The notes: a model not told the origin generated them from the sequence alone. DNA of 64,000 nt from Nocardioides sp. Iso805N (GCF_000364605.1 NZ_KB822582.1:65446-129445); one strand, 5' to 3'; counted from the first letter of the stretch, positions 8,402 to 17,020 are shown. Numbers and translations: made by a program.

Positions 8402-8974
8402 ATGTCAGACGAGAGCAACGCCCCCGAAGTCGACGTGAACGCAGCCGCCGTCTCGGACGGCGCCTACACCCTCCTGGTCGCGGACTTCAGCGACACCGAC
8501 ACGGCCTGGGAGGCCTACGAGGCCCTCAAGTCCGTGGAGGACGGCCACACCATCGAGGTGGAGGGCGTCATCGTGGTGCGCCGTTCCGAGGACGGCAAGC
8601 TGGAGGTGCAGAAGTCGACCGACCACAGCACCCGATCCGGCCTCACCTGGGGCCTCGTGGGCGGCGTCGCCCTCGGCGTGATCTTCCCGCCGTCGATCCT
8701 CGGCAGTGCCGCCGTGCTCGGTGGCGCCGGCGCCCTTACCGGCAAGCTCCGCCAGCGCCACCACCACAAGGAGCTCGAGCAGGAGCTTGAGAACGCGATC
8801 CCACCCGGCCACTCCGGGCTGGTCGCCCTGGTCTCCGACCCGGCAGCGGTCAAGATCCAGAAGGCGCTCCAGCGGGCCGATGCCGTCATCCGCTCCACCA
8901 TCGACAAGGCCGAGGCCGACGACATCAAGGCGGCGGCGAAGCAGGCTCAGGAGGAAGAGAAGAAAGGCTCCTGA
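8402..8974 (+). CDS. DUF1269 family membrane-associated protein
   Basis: The 190-residue protein shows the DUF1269 layout. An N-terminal alpha/beta domain (YTLLVADFSDTDTAWEAYEALK) is followed by a glycine-rich hydrophobic hairpin (GLTWGLVGGVALGVIFPPSILG, about 80-105) and a C-terminal soluble half (IPPGHSGLVALVSDPAAVKIQ) with a charged Glu/Lys tail. The family is widespread in actinobacteria and often stress-related by context, but no biochemical role is established. It is monocistronic between a repeat-rich region and an exporter gene. Confidence 0.85.
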   Translation: MSDESNAPEVDVNAAAVSDGAYTLLVADFSDTDTAWEAYEALKSVEDGHTIEVEGVIVVRRSEDGKLEVQKSTDHSTRSGLTWGLVGGVALGVIFPPSILGSAAVLGGAGALTGKLRQRHHHKELEQELENAIPPGHSGLVALVSDPAAVKIQKALQRADAVIRSTIDKAEADDIKAAAKQAQEEEKKGS

Positions 8975-8987
8975 TAACCGGGAACAA

Positions 8988-9001
8988 GTGATCCAGATCA
9001 C
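8988..9001. promoter_or_regulatory. CRP/GlxR-like palindrome upstream of exporter gene
   Basis: GTGATCCAGATCAC matches the GTGA-N6-TCAC core of Crp/GlxR sites. It lies 95 bases before the exporter start, with a possible -10 box TACGAT at 9006-9011. At that spacing a bound regulator would more likely repress than activate. This is a prediction from the motif only. Confidence 0.4.
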
Positions 9002-9095
9002 GGGTTACGATCCGTAGAGGTGTGCAGCGCGCGTCCTGGGTCTCGCGGGGCGCCGGCAACAGGCCGCACCGACCGACTTCCCGGAAGGACCTTCC

Positions 9096-10718
9096 ATGGC
9101 ATCCTCCACCTCTCAGTCGGGCCCATCGACCGACTATCCCGACCACATCGACGGAGCGGTGCTCAAGGTCGCCGGCGTGGTCGTGCTCGGCGCGATCATG
9201 TCGATCCTCGACATCACCGTCGTCAACGTGGCGCTCCCGACCTTCCAGCGCGTCTTCGGCCATGGCAGCGAGGAGCTCCCGTACTCCCAGGTGGCGTGGA
9301 CCGTCACCGGCTACACGCTGGCACTCGCGACCGTCATCCCCCTGACCGGCTGGGCCGCCGACCGCTTCGGCACCAAGCGCCTCTACGTCACCGCCATCCT
9401 GCTGTTCACCGCCGGATCGGGGCTGTGCGCCACGGCCTGGAGCATCAACGCCCTGATCGGGTTCCGCGTGCTGCAGGGGCTCGGCGGCGGCATGCTGATG
9501 CCGCTCGGCATGACCATCCTGACGCGCGCGGCCGGCCCTCACCGGATGGGCCGGCTGATGGCCATCCTCGGCGTACCGATGCTGCTCGGCCCGATCATGG
9601 GCCCGATCCTGGGCGGCTGGCTGATCCAGATCGCGAGCTGGCACTGGATCTTCCTGATCAACGTGCCGCTGGGGATCGCGGCGGCCGTCTACGCGTGGTT
9701 CGTGCTCGAGAAGGACGCTCCGGAGCCTTCGGAGTCCCTCGATGTCGTCGGCATGTTGCTGATGTCGCCCGGCCTCGCCCTGTTCCTGTACGGCGTCTCC
9801 TCGCTTCCGAGCCACGGCGGCGACGTGAGCAACCCCCACGTCTGGGTGCCGGCGCTCGTCGGCCTGGCGCTGATGGCCACCTTCGTATGGTGGTCCTTCA
9901 AGCCGAAGCACCCGCTGCTGGACCTGCGCCTGCTCGCGAACCGCAACCTCGCGCTCTCGCTGATCACGATGTTCCTGTTCGCCAGCGCCTTCTTCGGCGG
10001 CCTGCTGCTGGTGCCGACCTACTTCCAGCAGGTGCGCGGCGAGTCCACCCTGCACGCCGGCCTGCTGGTTGCCCCGCAGGGACTCGGCGCCATGATGACG
10101 ATGCCGATCGCTGGACGGCTCTCCGACCGGGTGCCGATCGGCCGGATCGTGCCGGTCGGGCTGCTGCTGATCATCATCGGGATGTTCGGCCTCACCCAGA
10201 TCACCGATACCACGCCGTACCCGGCGATCATCGTGATGCTCGTGGTGATGGGCTGGGGCATGGGCGCCACCATGATGCCGATCATGACCACGGCGCTGCG
10301 GAACCTGAAGCCGCACGAGGTGGCGCGGGGATCCACGCTGCTCAACATCAACCAGCAGATCGCCAGCTCCGTCGGCGTCGCGACGATGTCGGTGGTGCTG
10401 ACCAACAACCTCAAGGACTCACCCGTCATCCCCGGCACCGAGGGCGTGCCGGGCTTCCCGGACGGCATCGTCGAGACCACGGCCGCGATCTTGAAGAACA
10501 CCCAGCCGCTGCTCTTCGCCAAGCTCGACCTCGACCCCGCAGCCGTCGCGAAGGGCATGTCGAGCGCTGCGGAGGCCTTCGCCCATACCTACTGGGTGGC
10601 CTGGGTCGTCATCGTGCTCGCGATGATCCCGGCCCTGATGCTGCCACGCAAGAAGGAGCAAGCACCCACCCAGAGCAACGAGCGCGACGAGAACGCTCCT
10701 CCCGTCGTGATCCCCTGA
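9096..10718 (+). CDS. DHA2-type MFS exporter (EmrB/QacA family)
   Basis: A 540-residue, 14-helix transporter. The conserved IMSILDITVVNVALPTFQR segment of helix 1 carries the membrane-embedded Asp typical of DHA2 drug/proton antiporters. Motif A (WAADRFGTKRLYVTA) and motif C (LLGPIMGPILGGWLIQIASW) are intact. A long loop between the last helices (SPVIPGTEGVPGFPDGIVET...) is usual for EmrB-like proteins. AAGGACC precedes the ATG. Its stop abuts the stop of the convergent lipoprotein gene. The substrate is unknown; no EmrA-type adaptor is present. Confidence 0.93.
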   Translation: MASSTSQSGPSTDYPDHIDGAVLKVAGVVVLGAIMSILDITVVNVALPTFQRVFGHGSEELPYSQVAWTVTGYTLALATVIPLTGWAADRFGTKRLYVTAILLFTAGSGLCATAWSINALIGFRVLQGLGGGMLMPLGMTILTRAAGPHRMGRLMAILGVPMLLGPIMGPILGGWLIQIASWHWIFLINVPLGIAAAVYAWFVLEKDAPEPSESLDVVGMLLMSPGLALFLYGVSSLPSHGGDVSNPHVWVPALVGLALMATFVWWSFKPKHPLLDLRLLANRNLALSLITMFLFASAFFGGLLLVPTYFQQVRGESTLHAGLLVAPQGLGAMMTMPIAGRLSDRVPIGRIVPVGLLLIIIGMFGLTQITDTTPYPAIIVMLVVMGWGMGATMMPIMTTALRNLKPHEVARGSTLLNINQQIASSVGVATMSVVLTNNLKDSPVIPGTEGVPGFPDGIVETTAAILKNTQPLLFAKLDLDPAAVAKGMSSAAEAFAHTYWVAWVVIVLAMIPALMLPRKKEQAPTQSNERDENAPPVVIP

Positions 10719-11306
10719 TCACTCCGTCCAGCAGCCGATGACGGCCGCCGCCACGCCGTAGGCGACGTCCTCGCGTGCCATCCCGTCGGGGAGTCGCGCC
10801 GGACTGAGCCGGCTGGCGTCGACCCACAGCGTCTTGTGGTCCTTGATGAAGACCACGTCGCCGTGGTGGGTCTCGAACGCCGGGAAGCCGAAGTTGGACA
10901 GCCCCTTGATGACGGTGGCGCCGGGCAGGCGCGCGCGCAGACCCTGGAAGTACGCCTTCCCCGGGGCGGCCGTGTCGAGGTCCTTGACCGAGAGGCGCAG
11001 CTCGCCGGCGCCGAGGCGGTAGCCGCACCGGTACAGCCGGTCACGCCACGTGTGCGTGCCGGCCGGCACCTCAGGCACGGTCAGCGTGTGGGCGACGGCC
11101 TCCCGGATCTCCTCGCCGCAGATCATCGACGCCGTCTCCGAGGGAGCCGCGGCGACCTCGACGTCTCCGGCCATCGAGGCACCGCCCGAGGGCTGGCCTC
11201 CGGGCGTGTCGTGCGCAGCGGTGCCCATTCCAGCAGACGAGCCGCAGCCCGCCACCAGGAGCGGTACGCCGGCCACGGCCAGTGCGATGCGTCGCATCAT
11301 CCCCAT
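10719..11306 (-). CDS. Putative lipoprotein of unknown function
   Basis: The 195-residue protein has a lipoprotein signal with lipobox LLVAGC (Cys at about residue 21), then a flexible Gly/Ser/Thr region and a globular domain from about residue 60. Four later Cys residues (MICGEEI, YRCGYRL, and one near the C-terminus in GCWTE) could form disulfides. No known domain is recognised; it resembles in style the many actinobacterial lipoproteins of unknown function. It is divergent from the CHRD-sortase-cupredoxin operon across 181 bases and may share its regulation. Confidence 0.75.
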   Translation of the reverse strand: MGMMRRIALAVAGVPLLVAGCGSSAGMGTAAHDTPGGQPSGGASMAGDVEVAAAPSETASMICGEEIREAVAHTLTVPEVPAGTHTWRDRLYRCGYRLGAGELRLSVKDLDTAAPGKAYFQGLRARLPGATVIKGLSNFGFPAFETHHGDVVFIKDHKTLWVDASRLSPARLPDGMAREDVAYGVAAAVIGCWTE

Positions 11307-11487
11307 CCCTTCCAGCCCATCGGGCTGTCACGAGGGGTTCGGAGCCGAGCACCCCACCGGTTGGGTCGGGGCCCGACACGCCGACGACGGTCCCGACCAA
11401 ACCGGACACGCCCTCCGCGACGAACACCTGGTGAGAGTCGAGGAGGAACCGCCTTCGAAGGCTCCCAGATCAGAGAAGAGGAAGACG

Positions 11488-12246
11488 ATGCACAAGGTAC
11501 TTCGCATTCTGGTTCCCCTCGCCGCCGCGGCTGCTCCGCTGGCGCTCGCCGCGGGGCCGGCGACGGCCGACTCGGGCTCGTCCTACCAGGCGACGCTGAA
11601 CCCGCTGAACCACCAGTCGGGGTCGGGCATGCTCATGCTCACGTTGAACGGGAACACCGCGAAGGTGACCGAGAGCTGGTCCGGGCTGGCAGGCCAGTTC
11701 AACGGCGCGCCGTTCCCCCACGTCCAGCACATCCACATCGGCGGCCAGGGCGTGTGTCCCACCGCCTCCGCCGACAAGAACGGCGACGGCGTCGTGTCCA
11801 CCACGGAGGGCGCCCCGGCGTACGGCCCGATCGGGACCACCCTGTCGGTCACCGGGGACACGTCTCCGGCCGCCGGGACCGACATCAAGATCGCCCCGTC
11901 CGGGACCAGCACCCACTACTCGCGCACCATCACCCTGGATCCGAAGGTCGTCCAGTCCCTGAAGAACGACACCGCGGTGGTCGTCGTCCACGGTGACGAC
12001 CCGACCACGCTGAGCAAGAAGGCCCAGGGCGAGAAGAGCGACCTCGTGCCCAGCCTGCCGCTGGCAGCGACGTCACCGGCCCTGTGCGGCGCGCTGCACG
12101 CGATGCCCGCCGGCGGCGTGAGCACCGGTACCGGCTCGACCGCGGGGATGGAGGACTCGGGCTTGCTGCTGCTCGCCGGTGGTCTCCTCGTCGCCGGCAC
12201 CGGGACCGCGCTGTTCACCGTCCGTCGCAGGTCTGTGAAGGCCTGA
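11488..12246 (+). CDS. Secreted CHRD-domain protein with an EF-hand-like loop
   Basis: The 252-residue protein starts at ATG 11488 after an AGAAGAGGAAG ribosome region. A signal peptide ends near residue 27 (AGPATA-D). The body resembles the CHRD beta-sandwich found in bacterial surface proteins: YQATLNPLNHQSGSGMLMLT early, then PHVQHIHIGGQ. Residues 96-107, DKNGDGVVSTTE, form a textbook EF-hand calcium loop. A C-terminal hydrophobic helix followed by RRRSVKA anchors it in the membrane. No clear LPxTG or LAxTG sorting motif precedes the helix. It is the first gene of an operon, 7 bases from the sortase gene. Confidence 0.8.
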   Translation: MHKVLRILVPLAAAAAPLALAAGPATADSGSSYQATLNPLNHQSGSGMLMLTLNGNTAKVTESWSGLAGQFNGAPFPHVQHIHIGGQGVCPTASADKNGDGVVSTTEGAPAYGPIGTTLSVTGDTSPAAGTDIKIAPSGTSTHYSRTITLDPKVVQSLKNDTAVVVVHGDDPTTLSKKAQGEKSDLVPSLPLAATSPALCGALHAMPAGGVSTGTGSTAGMEDSGLLLLAGGLLVAGTGTALFTVRRRSVKA

Positions 12247-12253
12247 CGCCTCC

Positions 12254-12964
12254 ATGCCGACACCTGGCTGGTCGCCCGGTCGCAAGGTCGCCCTCGTGCT
12301 CGCCCTTGTGGCCGTGGCGGCCGCCGCGGTCCTGGGAATCGTCGTGGTGCGAGCCCAGGTCAGCGCCCCGGAGCCGACGTCGGCCGGTCGGATCGATCCG
12401 CTCCCGAGCAGTTCGCCGAGCCTCCCCGTCGGCACCGGCTCCGCTGGTGCCGACGCCGGGGACGCGGGGCCGGCGGCCCCGGCGCCGCTGGGGCCTTCTC
12501 GCCCCACGACGATCTCCATCCCGGCCATCGGCGTCAGCACGACGGTGAACCCGATCGGGCTCGCCGCCGACGGCAGCCTGGCAGTGCCCCAACCAGGGCC
12601 ACACCTGAACGAAGCAGCCTGGTTCACGAACTCCCCCTCGCCCGGCCAGCCCGGGCCCGCGATCATCGAGGGACACGTCGACACCGATACCGGCCCCTCG
12701 GTCTTCTTCAGGCTCGGCGACATCCACCCCGGCGATCGCGTGATCGTGCACCGAGCGGACGGGCACGTGCTCACCTTCCACGTCGACGCCGTACGGGACT
12801 TCCTCAAGGCGACGTTCCCGACTCGCCTCGTCTACGGCGGCCGGGACCTGTCCGAGCCCAGCCTGCGGCTCATCACCTGCAGTGACTTCGACGCCTCGAT
12901 CCACCACCACATCGGCAACGAGGTCGTCTTCGCCCACCTCGTGCACACCGCCGACGCGTCCTGA
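12254..12964 (+). CDS. Class F sortase-like protein lacking the usual catalytic Arg
   Basis: The 236-residue protein has an N-terminal membrane anchor (residues 11-33), a Pro/Ser/Gly linker and a sortase domain from about residue 84. The catalytic His lies in EGHVDTDTGPSVFFRL (H141) and the Cys in LRLITCSDFD (C209), as in class F sortases. The usual family motif after the Cys is FDRxTGHY; here it reads FDASIHHHI, and no Arg occurs after the Cys. Canonical sortases need this Arg for transpeptidation, so activity may be altered or lost. It lies between the CHRD gene and a copper protein in one operon. Confidence 0.85.
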   Translation: MPTPGWSPGRKVALVLALVAVAAAAVLGIVVVRAQVSAPEPTSAGRIDPLPSSSPSLPVGTGSAGADAGDAGPAAPAPLGPSRPTTISIPAIGVSTTVNPIGLAADGSLAVPQPGPHLNEAAWFTNSPSPGQPGPAIIEGHVDTDTGPSVFFRLGDIHPGDRVIVHRADGHVLTFHVDAVRDFLKATFPTRLVYGGRDLSEPSLRLITCSDFDASIHHHIGNEVVFAHLVHTADAS

Positions 12965-12994
12965 TCACACCTACTCCGCACCAGGAGAACAGCC

Positions 12995-13474
12995 ATGTCC
13001 AGAACCACCGGCCGAACCACCGGCCGCACCATCGCCCTGCTCGGGGCCGCCGTTGTCGGCGTCGTCTCGCTCGCTGCCTGCGGCAGCAGCGGCAACGCGA
13101 CCGCCACCAGCGCTCAGAGCGCCCACGCCTCGTCGTCGGGCTCCATGTCCTCCATGTCCTCCATGTCCTCCATGTCCTCCATGTCCCCCATGTCCATGGC
13201 GCCGAGCACGACGGGCAGCTCGAGCATGGCGGACATGATCATGATCAAGAGCTTCGCGTTCACCAGCCCCGCCTCGGTCCCGGCAGGGTCCACCGTCGAG
13301 GTGATGAACATGGACAGTGAGGCGCACACCGTCACCGCCAACAGCGGCGGAGCCTTCAACGTGACGATCCCGCCGGGCAAGACCGTCACGTTCACCGCGC
13401 CGAGCAAGCCCGGCACCTACGCCTACCACTGCGCCTACCACAGCAACATGCACGGCACCCTTCGGGTCAGCTGA
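12995..13474 (+). CDS. Blue copper (cupredoxin/plastocyanin-like) lipoprotein with Ser-Met repeat
   Basis: The 159-residue precursor has a lipobox SLAAC (Cys29), so the mature protein is membrane tethered outside the cell. Residues 50-68 form a Met/Ser repeat (MSSMSSMSSMSSMSPMSM), a composition known to bind Cu(I) or Ag(I). The cupredoxin domain follows, with type 1 copper ligands His111 (SEAHTVT) and Cys146, His149 and Met152 in HCAYHSNMHG. It likely carries electrons or handles copper at the envelope. An AGGAG site precedes the ATG; the gene lies 30 bases after the sortase gene on the same strand. Confidence 0.9.
   Translation: MSRTTGRTTGRTIALLGAAVVGVVSLAACGSSGNATATSAQSAHASSSGSMSSMSSMSSMSSMSPMSMAPSTTGSSSMADMIMIKSFAFTSPASVPAGSTVEVMNMDSEAHTVTANSGGAFNVTIPPGKTVTFTAPSKPGTYAYHCAYHSNMHGTLRVS
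13142..13195 (+). repeat. Six tandem 9-bp units coding the Ser-Met repeat
   Basis: Five perfect copies of TCCATGTCC and one CCCATGTCC encode Ser-Met-Ser units in the copper lipoprotein. Such an in-frame 9-bp array can change length by slippage without breaking the gene. Confidence 0.9.
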
Positions 13475-13490
13475 CCCACGCGCCGGCGAC

Positions 13491-14954
13491 CTAGCCGGGC
13501 TTCGCCATCCACGTCTCGATCCCGGCGGCGTCGATCGGCAGCGCCGCGGACAGCACCTCGGAGCCGCGCTCGGTGACCAGGACGTCGTCCTCGAGCCGTA
13601 CGCCGATCCCGCGCAGCTCCGGCGGGACGGAGAGGTCGTGGGCGTGGAAGTAGAGACCCGGCTCGACGGTCATCACCATGCCGGGCTCCAGCGTGCCGCC
13701 CTGGTAGGCCTCGTAGCTCGACCGCGCGCAGTCGTGGACGTCGAGACCGAGGTGGTGGCCGATCCCGCAGACCAGCCAGCGGCGGTGCTGCTGGCCGTCC
13801 GGCGAGAGCGCCTCGTCGACCGAGACCGGGAGGAGGTCCCAGTCGTGCAGGCCCTGGGCGATGACCTGCATCGAAGCCTCGAAGAAGTCACCGTAGGGAC
13901 GCCCCGGACGTACGGCGTCCAGTCCGGCCCGGTGGGACCGCTCGACCAGGTCGTGCACCCGGCGCTGCACCTCGGAGAAGCGTCCGGAGGCGGGGAAGGT
14001 GCGGGTGACGTCGGCGGTGTAGAGCGAGTCGACCTCCACACCCATGTCGAGCAGCAGCAGCTCGTCGGGCAGCACCGGGCCGTCGGCGCGCACCCAGTGC
14101 AGCGTCGGGGCGTGCGGTCCGGAACCGACGATGCTGGCGTAGCCCGGCCCGTTGCCGAAGGTGCGAGCGGCCCGGTCGAAGGTGCCCTGCAGCCAGCGCT
14201 CGCCGCCGGACCGGATCGCGGTCGGGATCTCCCGCACCGTCTGCCCGAAGCCGAGCACGGTGGCGTCGACCGCCTGGCGCAGCTGTGCGATCTCCCAGGC
14301 GTCCTTGACCATCCGCAGCTCGGCGAGCACGCGCGTCAGCTCGGTGGACTGCTCCGGGCGTTCGAGCGCGGGCGGCCAGTCGCGGTGACCGCCGACGAGC
14401 GCCTCGGAGGTCCGCGCCAGCGCGGCCTCGAGGTCACTCAGGTCCCGCACGGGTACGTCGAGCGCGCGCTGCCAGTCCGCGAGGCGCGGCGCGGCTCCGA
14501 CCCAGAGCTCGCCGTACGTCGCGTCCGCGAAGAACCGCTCCTCACCGGGGCCGAACGGCGCGGGCAGGTAGAGCGTGGCGTCGTGCGATGAGCCGGCCGG
14601 CGTCATCACCAGGACCGCGTCCTCGGCCGTGCAGCCGGTCAGCCAGGCGAAGTCGCTGTGCGGCCGGAAGTCGTAGTAGCAGTCGTTGACCCGAGCCGGC
14701 GCGCGCCCGCCGGCAACCACGATCGCCGCGCCGGGGAAGGCCGCGCTGAGGCGCGCCCGGTGCGCGGCGGCCGCGTCGGCGGCGCCCGCCACCACCGGTG
14801 CGGGCCGCTCCGGCTCGCCCCACTGCCCGGCGATGAACGAGGTGAACCCGGCCGACCGCCCGAGCCGCGGCATCCGGGGATCCTCGTTCGCGCCGCGCGG
14901 CATCGAGGTCGGGGCGGTCGGCGGGGTCACGGGACGGGCGTCGAGATCTGTCAC
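13491..14954 (-). CDS. pepP: Xaa-Pro aminopeptidase (aminopeptidase P, M24B)
   Basis: The 487-residue protein has the two-domain creatinase/aminopeptidase P layout. An N-terminal recognition domain (about 40-200) is followed by a pita-bread catalytic domain. Metal-binding motifs are visible: LLLDMGVEVDSLYTADVTRTFP (two Asp), GIGHHLGLDVHD (His), MTVEPGLYFH (Glu) and GVRLEDDVLVT (Glu). It removes an N-terminal residue preceding proline, in the cytoplasm, with two Mn ions. It stands alone, convergent with the copper-protein operon and divergent from an MFS gene. Confidence 0.93.
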   Translation of the reverse strand: MTDLDARPVTPPTAPTSMPRGANEDPRMPRLGRSAGFTSFIAGQWGEPERPAPVVAGAADAAAAHRARLSAAFPGAAIVVAGGRAPARVNDCYYDFRPHSDFAWLTGCTAEDAVLVMTPAGSSHDATLYLPAPFGPGEERFFADATYGELWVGAAPRLADWQRALDVPVRDLSDLEAALARTSEALVGGHRDWPPALERPEQSTELTRVLAELRMVKDAWEIAQLRQAVDATVLGFGQTVREIPTAIRSGGERWLQGTFDRAARTFGNGPGYASIVGSGPHAPTLHWVRADGPVLPDELLLLDMGVEVDSLYTADVTRTFPASGRFSEVQRRVHDLVERSHRAGLDAVRPGRPYGDFFEASMQVIAQGLHDWDLLPVSVDEALSPDGQQHRRWLVCGIGHHLGLDVHDCARSSYEAYQGGTLEPGMVMTVEPGLYFHAHDLSVPPELRGIGVRLEDDVLVTERGSEVLSAALPIDAAGIETWMAKPG

Positions 14955-14983
14955 GGCAGCACCCTAAGCAGCGCTCGGCGGCC

Positions 14984-14995
14984 GGCGAATTCGCC
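14984..14995. promoter_or_regulatory. 12-bp palindrome in the pepP/MFS divergent region
   Basis: GGCGAATTCGCC is a perfect palindrome, nested inside a longer CTCGGCG...CGCCGAG inverted repeat (14974-14998), between two divergent genes. It may be an operator, but no regulator gene is adjacent. Confidence 0.3.
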
Positions 14996-15065
14996 GAGTC
15001 CGCAGCAGCGGGTGCAAACTCGGCTGCCCTTTCGACTGATTCGCACCTGAGGGAAGGATGGGCTC

Positions 15066-16403
15066 GTGCGCCGCTTCCGGGTTCCCCTCCTTGCGCTGAC
15101 GGTCGGCCTGGTGCTCGCCGACTCAGCGGTGGTCACGCTCGCCCTTCCGGCGATCCTGCAGCGGCTGCACGGCACCGTCCCGCAGATCGCGTGGGTGCTG
15201 ATCTCCTTCAACCTGGTGCTGGCGCTGTGCGCCGTCCCCGCCGCCCGGCTCTGCGACCGGTTCGACCCGCGGATCTGCTGCGCCGCGGGGATAGCGCTGT
15301 TCGCGGCGGCGTCGGCCGCGTGTGCGCTGGCCGGCTCGATGGAGCTGCTCATCGCCGCGCGGTCGGTGCAGGCGCTCGGCGGTGCCTTCGCCCTGGTCGG
15401 CTCACTCGAGCTGCTGGTGAGCGTCGAGGGCGAGACTCGCGGCGTGGGCTGGTGGATCGCGGCCGGCGTGGTCGGCACCGCCGCCGGCCCGGTCGTGGGC
15501 GGACTGCTCACCGAGGCCATCTCCTGGCAGGCGATCTTCGTGGTGCAGGTGCCGGTGGCGATCCTCGCCGTACCGGCCGCGCTCAGCATCCGGCCGGTCC
15601 GTACGCCGACACCGCAGCGGCACCCGCCCGCGCTCGCGCCCAACCTCGCCCTGGCGCTGCTCTCGGCCGCGCTGACGGCAGCGCTGTTCCTCCTGGTGCT
15701 GCTGCTGGTGGAGGGCTGGCGCCACTCCCCTGCCGCCGCGGCCCTGACCGTCTCGGTGATCCCGCTGGCGGCGGCCGCGGCCCGGCCGCTGGTGCGCCGG
15801 CTCGGGGCCACGCCGCGGATGGAGGCGGTGGCCGGCAGCCTGCTGATCGCCGGCGGCCTGGTCGCACTCGCCCTGCCGCCCTCGGCGCACCTGGCCTGGA
15901 CCATCGCGCCGCAGGCCCTGATCGGGCTGGGTCTGGGCATGACGGTGGACCGCCTGACCGCCGCCGCGCTGCGCGACCGCCTGCCGCGGGCGGTCCACGG
16001 CGGCTGGACCATCGCAGCCCGTCACTTCGGCGTCGTGGCCGGCCTGCTGGTGCTGACCCCGGTCTTCACCGCCAGCCTCGAAGCGGCCCAGGGGCCGGCA
16101 CAGGAAGCGGTCACCGCCCTGGTGCTGGACGCACCGCTGCAGGCCGGCGACAAGGTCGCCATCGCGCACGCACTGTCCGACCGGCTGGCCGACCAGCACG
16201 ACCAGGTCCCAGACCTGCGCCCGGCCTTCCGCTCGCTCGACATCGCCCCCGAGGACCGGCCGGCCGCCGACGACCTCGAACGCGCGCTGGACGACCAGGT
16301 ACGCCGCGCGGCGACCCGCGCCTTCCGCGACTCGTTCCTGATCGCCGGCGCCCTGGCACTGCTGGCCCTGATCCCCCTCTCCGTACGCCGGAGGTCGCGG
16401 TGA
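15066..16403 (+). CDS. MFS transporter with a large loop before its last helix
   Basis: The 445-residue protein starts at GTG 15066. It has an MFS fold with the typical first helix (ALTVGLVLADSAVVTLALPAIL) and a shortened motif A (AARLCDRFDPRICC). Unusually, about 75 hydrophilic, predicted helical residues (from about 350: AAQGPAQEAVTALVLDAPLQ and onward through SLDIAPEDRPAADDLERAL) sit before the final helix. Its stop overlaps the next start by GTGA, so it is translationally coupled to the exported helical protein downstream. The substrate is unknown. Confidence 0.88.
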   Translation: MRRFRVPLLALTVGLVLADSAVVTLALPAILQRLHGTVPQIAWVLISFNLVLALCAVPAARLCDRFDPRICCAAGIALFAAASAACALAGSMELLIAARSVQALGGAFALVGSLELLVSVEGETRGVGWWIAAGVVGTAAGPVVGGLLTEAISWQAIFVVQVPVAILAVPAALSIRPVRTPTPQRHPPALAPNLALALLSAALTAALFLLVLLLVEGWRHSPAAAALTVSVIPLAAAAARPLVRRLGATPRMEAVAGSLLIAGGLVALALPPSAHLAWTIAPQALIGLGLGMTVDRLTAAALRDRLPRAVHGGWTIAARHFGVVAGLLVLTPVFTASLEAAQGPAQEAVTALVLDAPLQAGDKVAIAHALSDRLADQHDQVPDLRPAFRSLDIAPEDRPAADDLERALDDQVRRAATRAFRDSFLIAGALALLALIPLSVRRRSR

Positions 16404-17020
16404 GCCTCGCCGTACGGGCACGGAGCCTCGCGCTGCCCCTCCTCGCCCTCGTGCTGGTGGCGATCGTGCTGGTCGTCCAGGTCGCGAACGGCGGAGGCCG
16501 CTACGCGCCGAGCGCGGTGGCCGATCCGTGCACGGCGCCCGCCCCGACCCGGACCCCCGCCACCCTCGACGCACTCGGGCAACAGCTGGTGCTGCTCGGG
16601 CTGGACGGTGCGGCGTGCCGGCTCGGGGTCTCCCGCGAGGCCCTGACGCTCCAGCTCGCCCAGGACCACGAGGATCCGTCCGATGCCCAGGTCGACGCGC
16701 TCAAGGCGGGGATGCTCGACGCCATAGACCGGGTGAAGGCGGCCGGCGCGCTGCCGCCCGCCGCAGACCTGGTCGACCAGGCCCTCGACTCCGCCGACCT
16801 GAATGCGCTGGTCAAGCTGGCGATCCGGGCACTTCCCGACACGGTCATCAACCGAGCGCTGCCGACCGACGAGGTGCTGCGCCAGGCCGTGGAGAACCTC
16901 GACGTACGCGCGCTCCTCGGCGACCTCGACGACTCCAGCCAACTCGGCAACCTGGTCACCAAGGCCGTCACGAAGGCCGTCGAGCAGACCCTCGTCGCGC
17001 AGGTGCGCGGGTTGGTCTGA
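16400..17020 (+). CDS. Membrane-anchored helical exported protein coupled to the MFS gene
   Basis: The 206-residue protein begins at a GTG overlapping the stop of the MFS gene (GTGA). One N-terminal membrane helix (about residues 8-29) is followed by a Cys-containing Pro/Thr-rich linker and a predicted all-helical domain (LTLQLAQDHEDPSDAQVDAL, NALVKLAIRALPDTVINRAL). I recognise no family. Tight coupling suggests it works with the transporter, perhaps contacting its large extracytoplasmic loop. The 3' end overlaps the convergent ribA gene by 53 bases. Confidence 0.75.
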   Translation: MSLAVRARSLALPLLALVLVAIVLVVQVANGGGRYAPSAVADPCTAPAPTRTPATLDALGQQLVLLGLDGAACRLGVSREALTLQLAQDHEDPSDAQVDALKAGMLDAIDRVKAAGALPPAADLVDQALDSADLNALVKLAIRALPDTVINRALPTDEVLRQAVENLDVRALLGDLDDSSQLGNLVTKAVTKAVEQTLVAQVRGLV

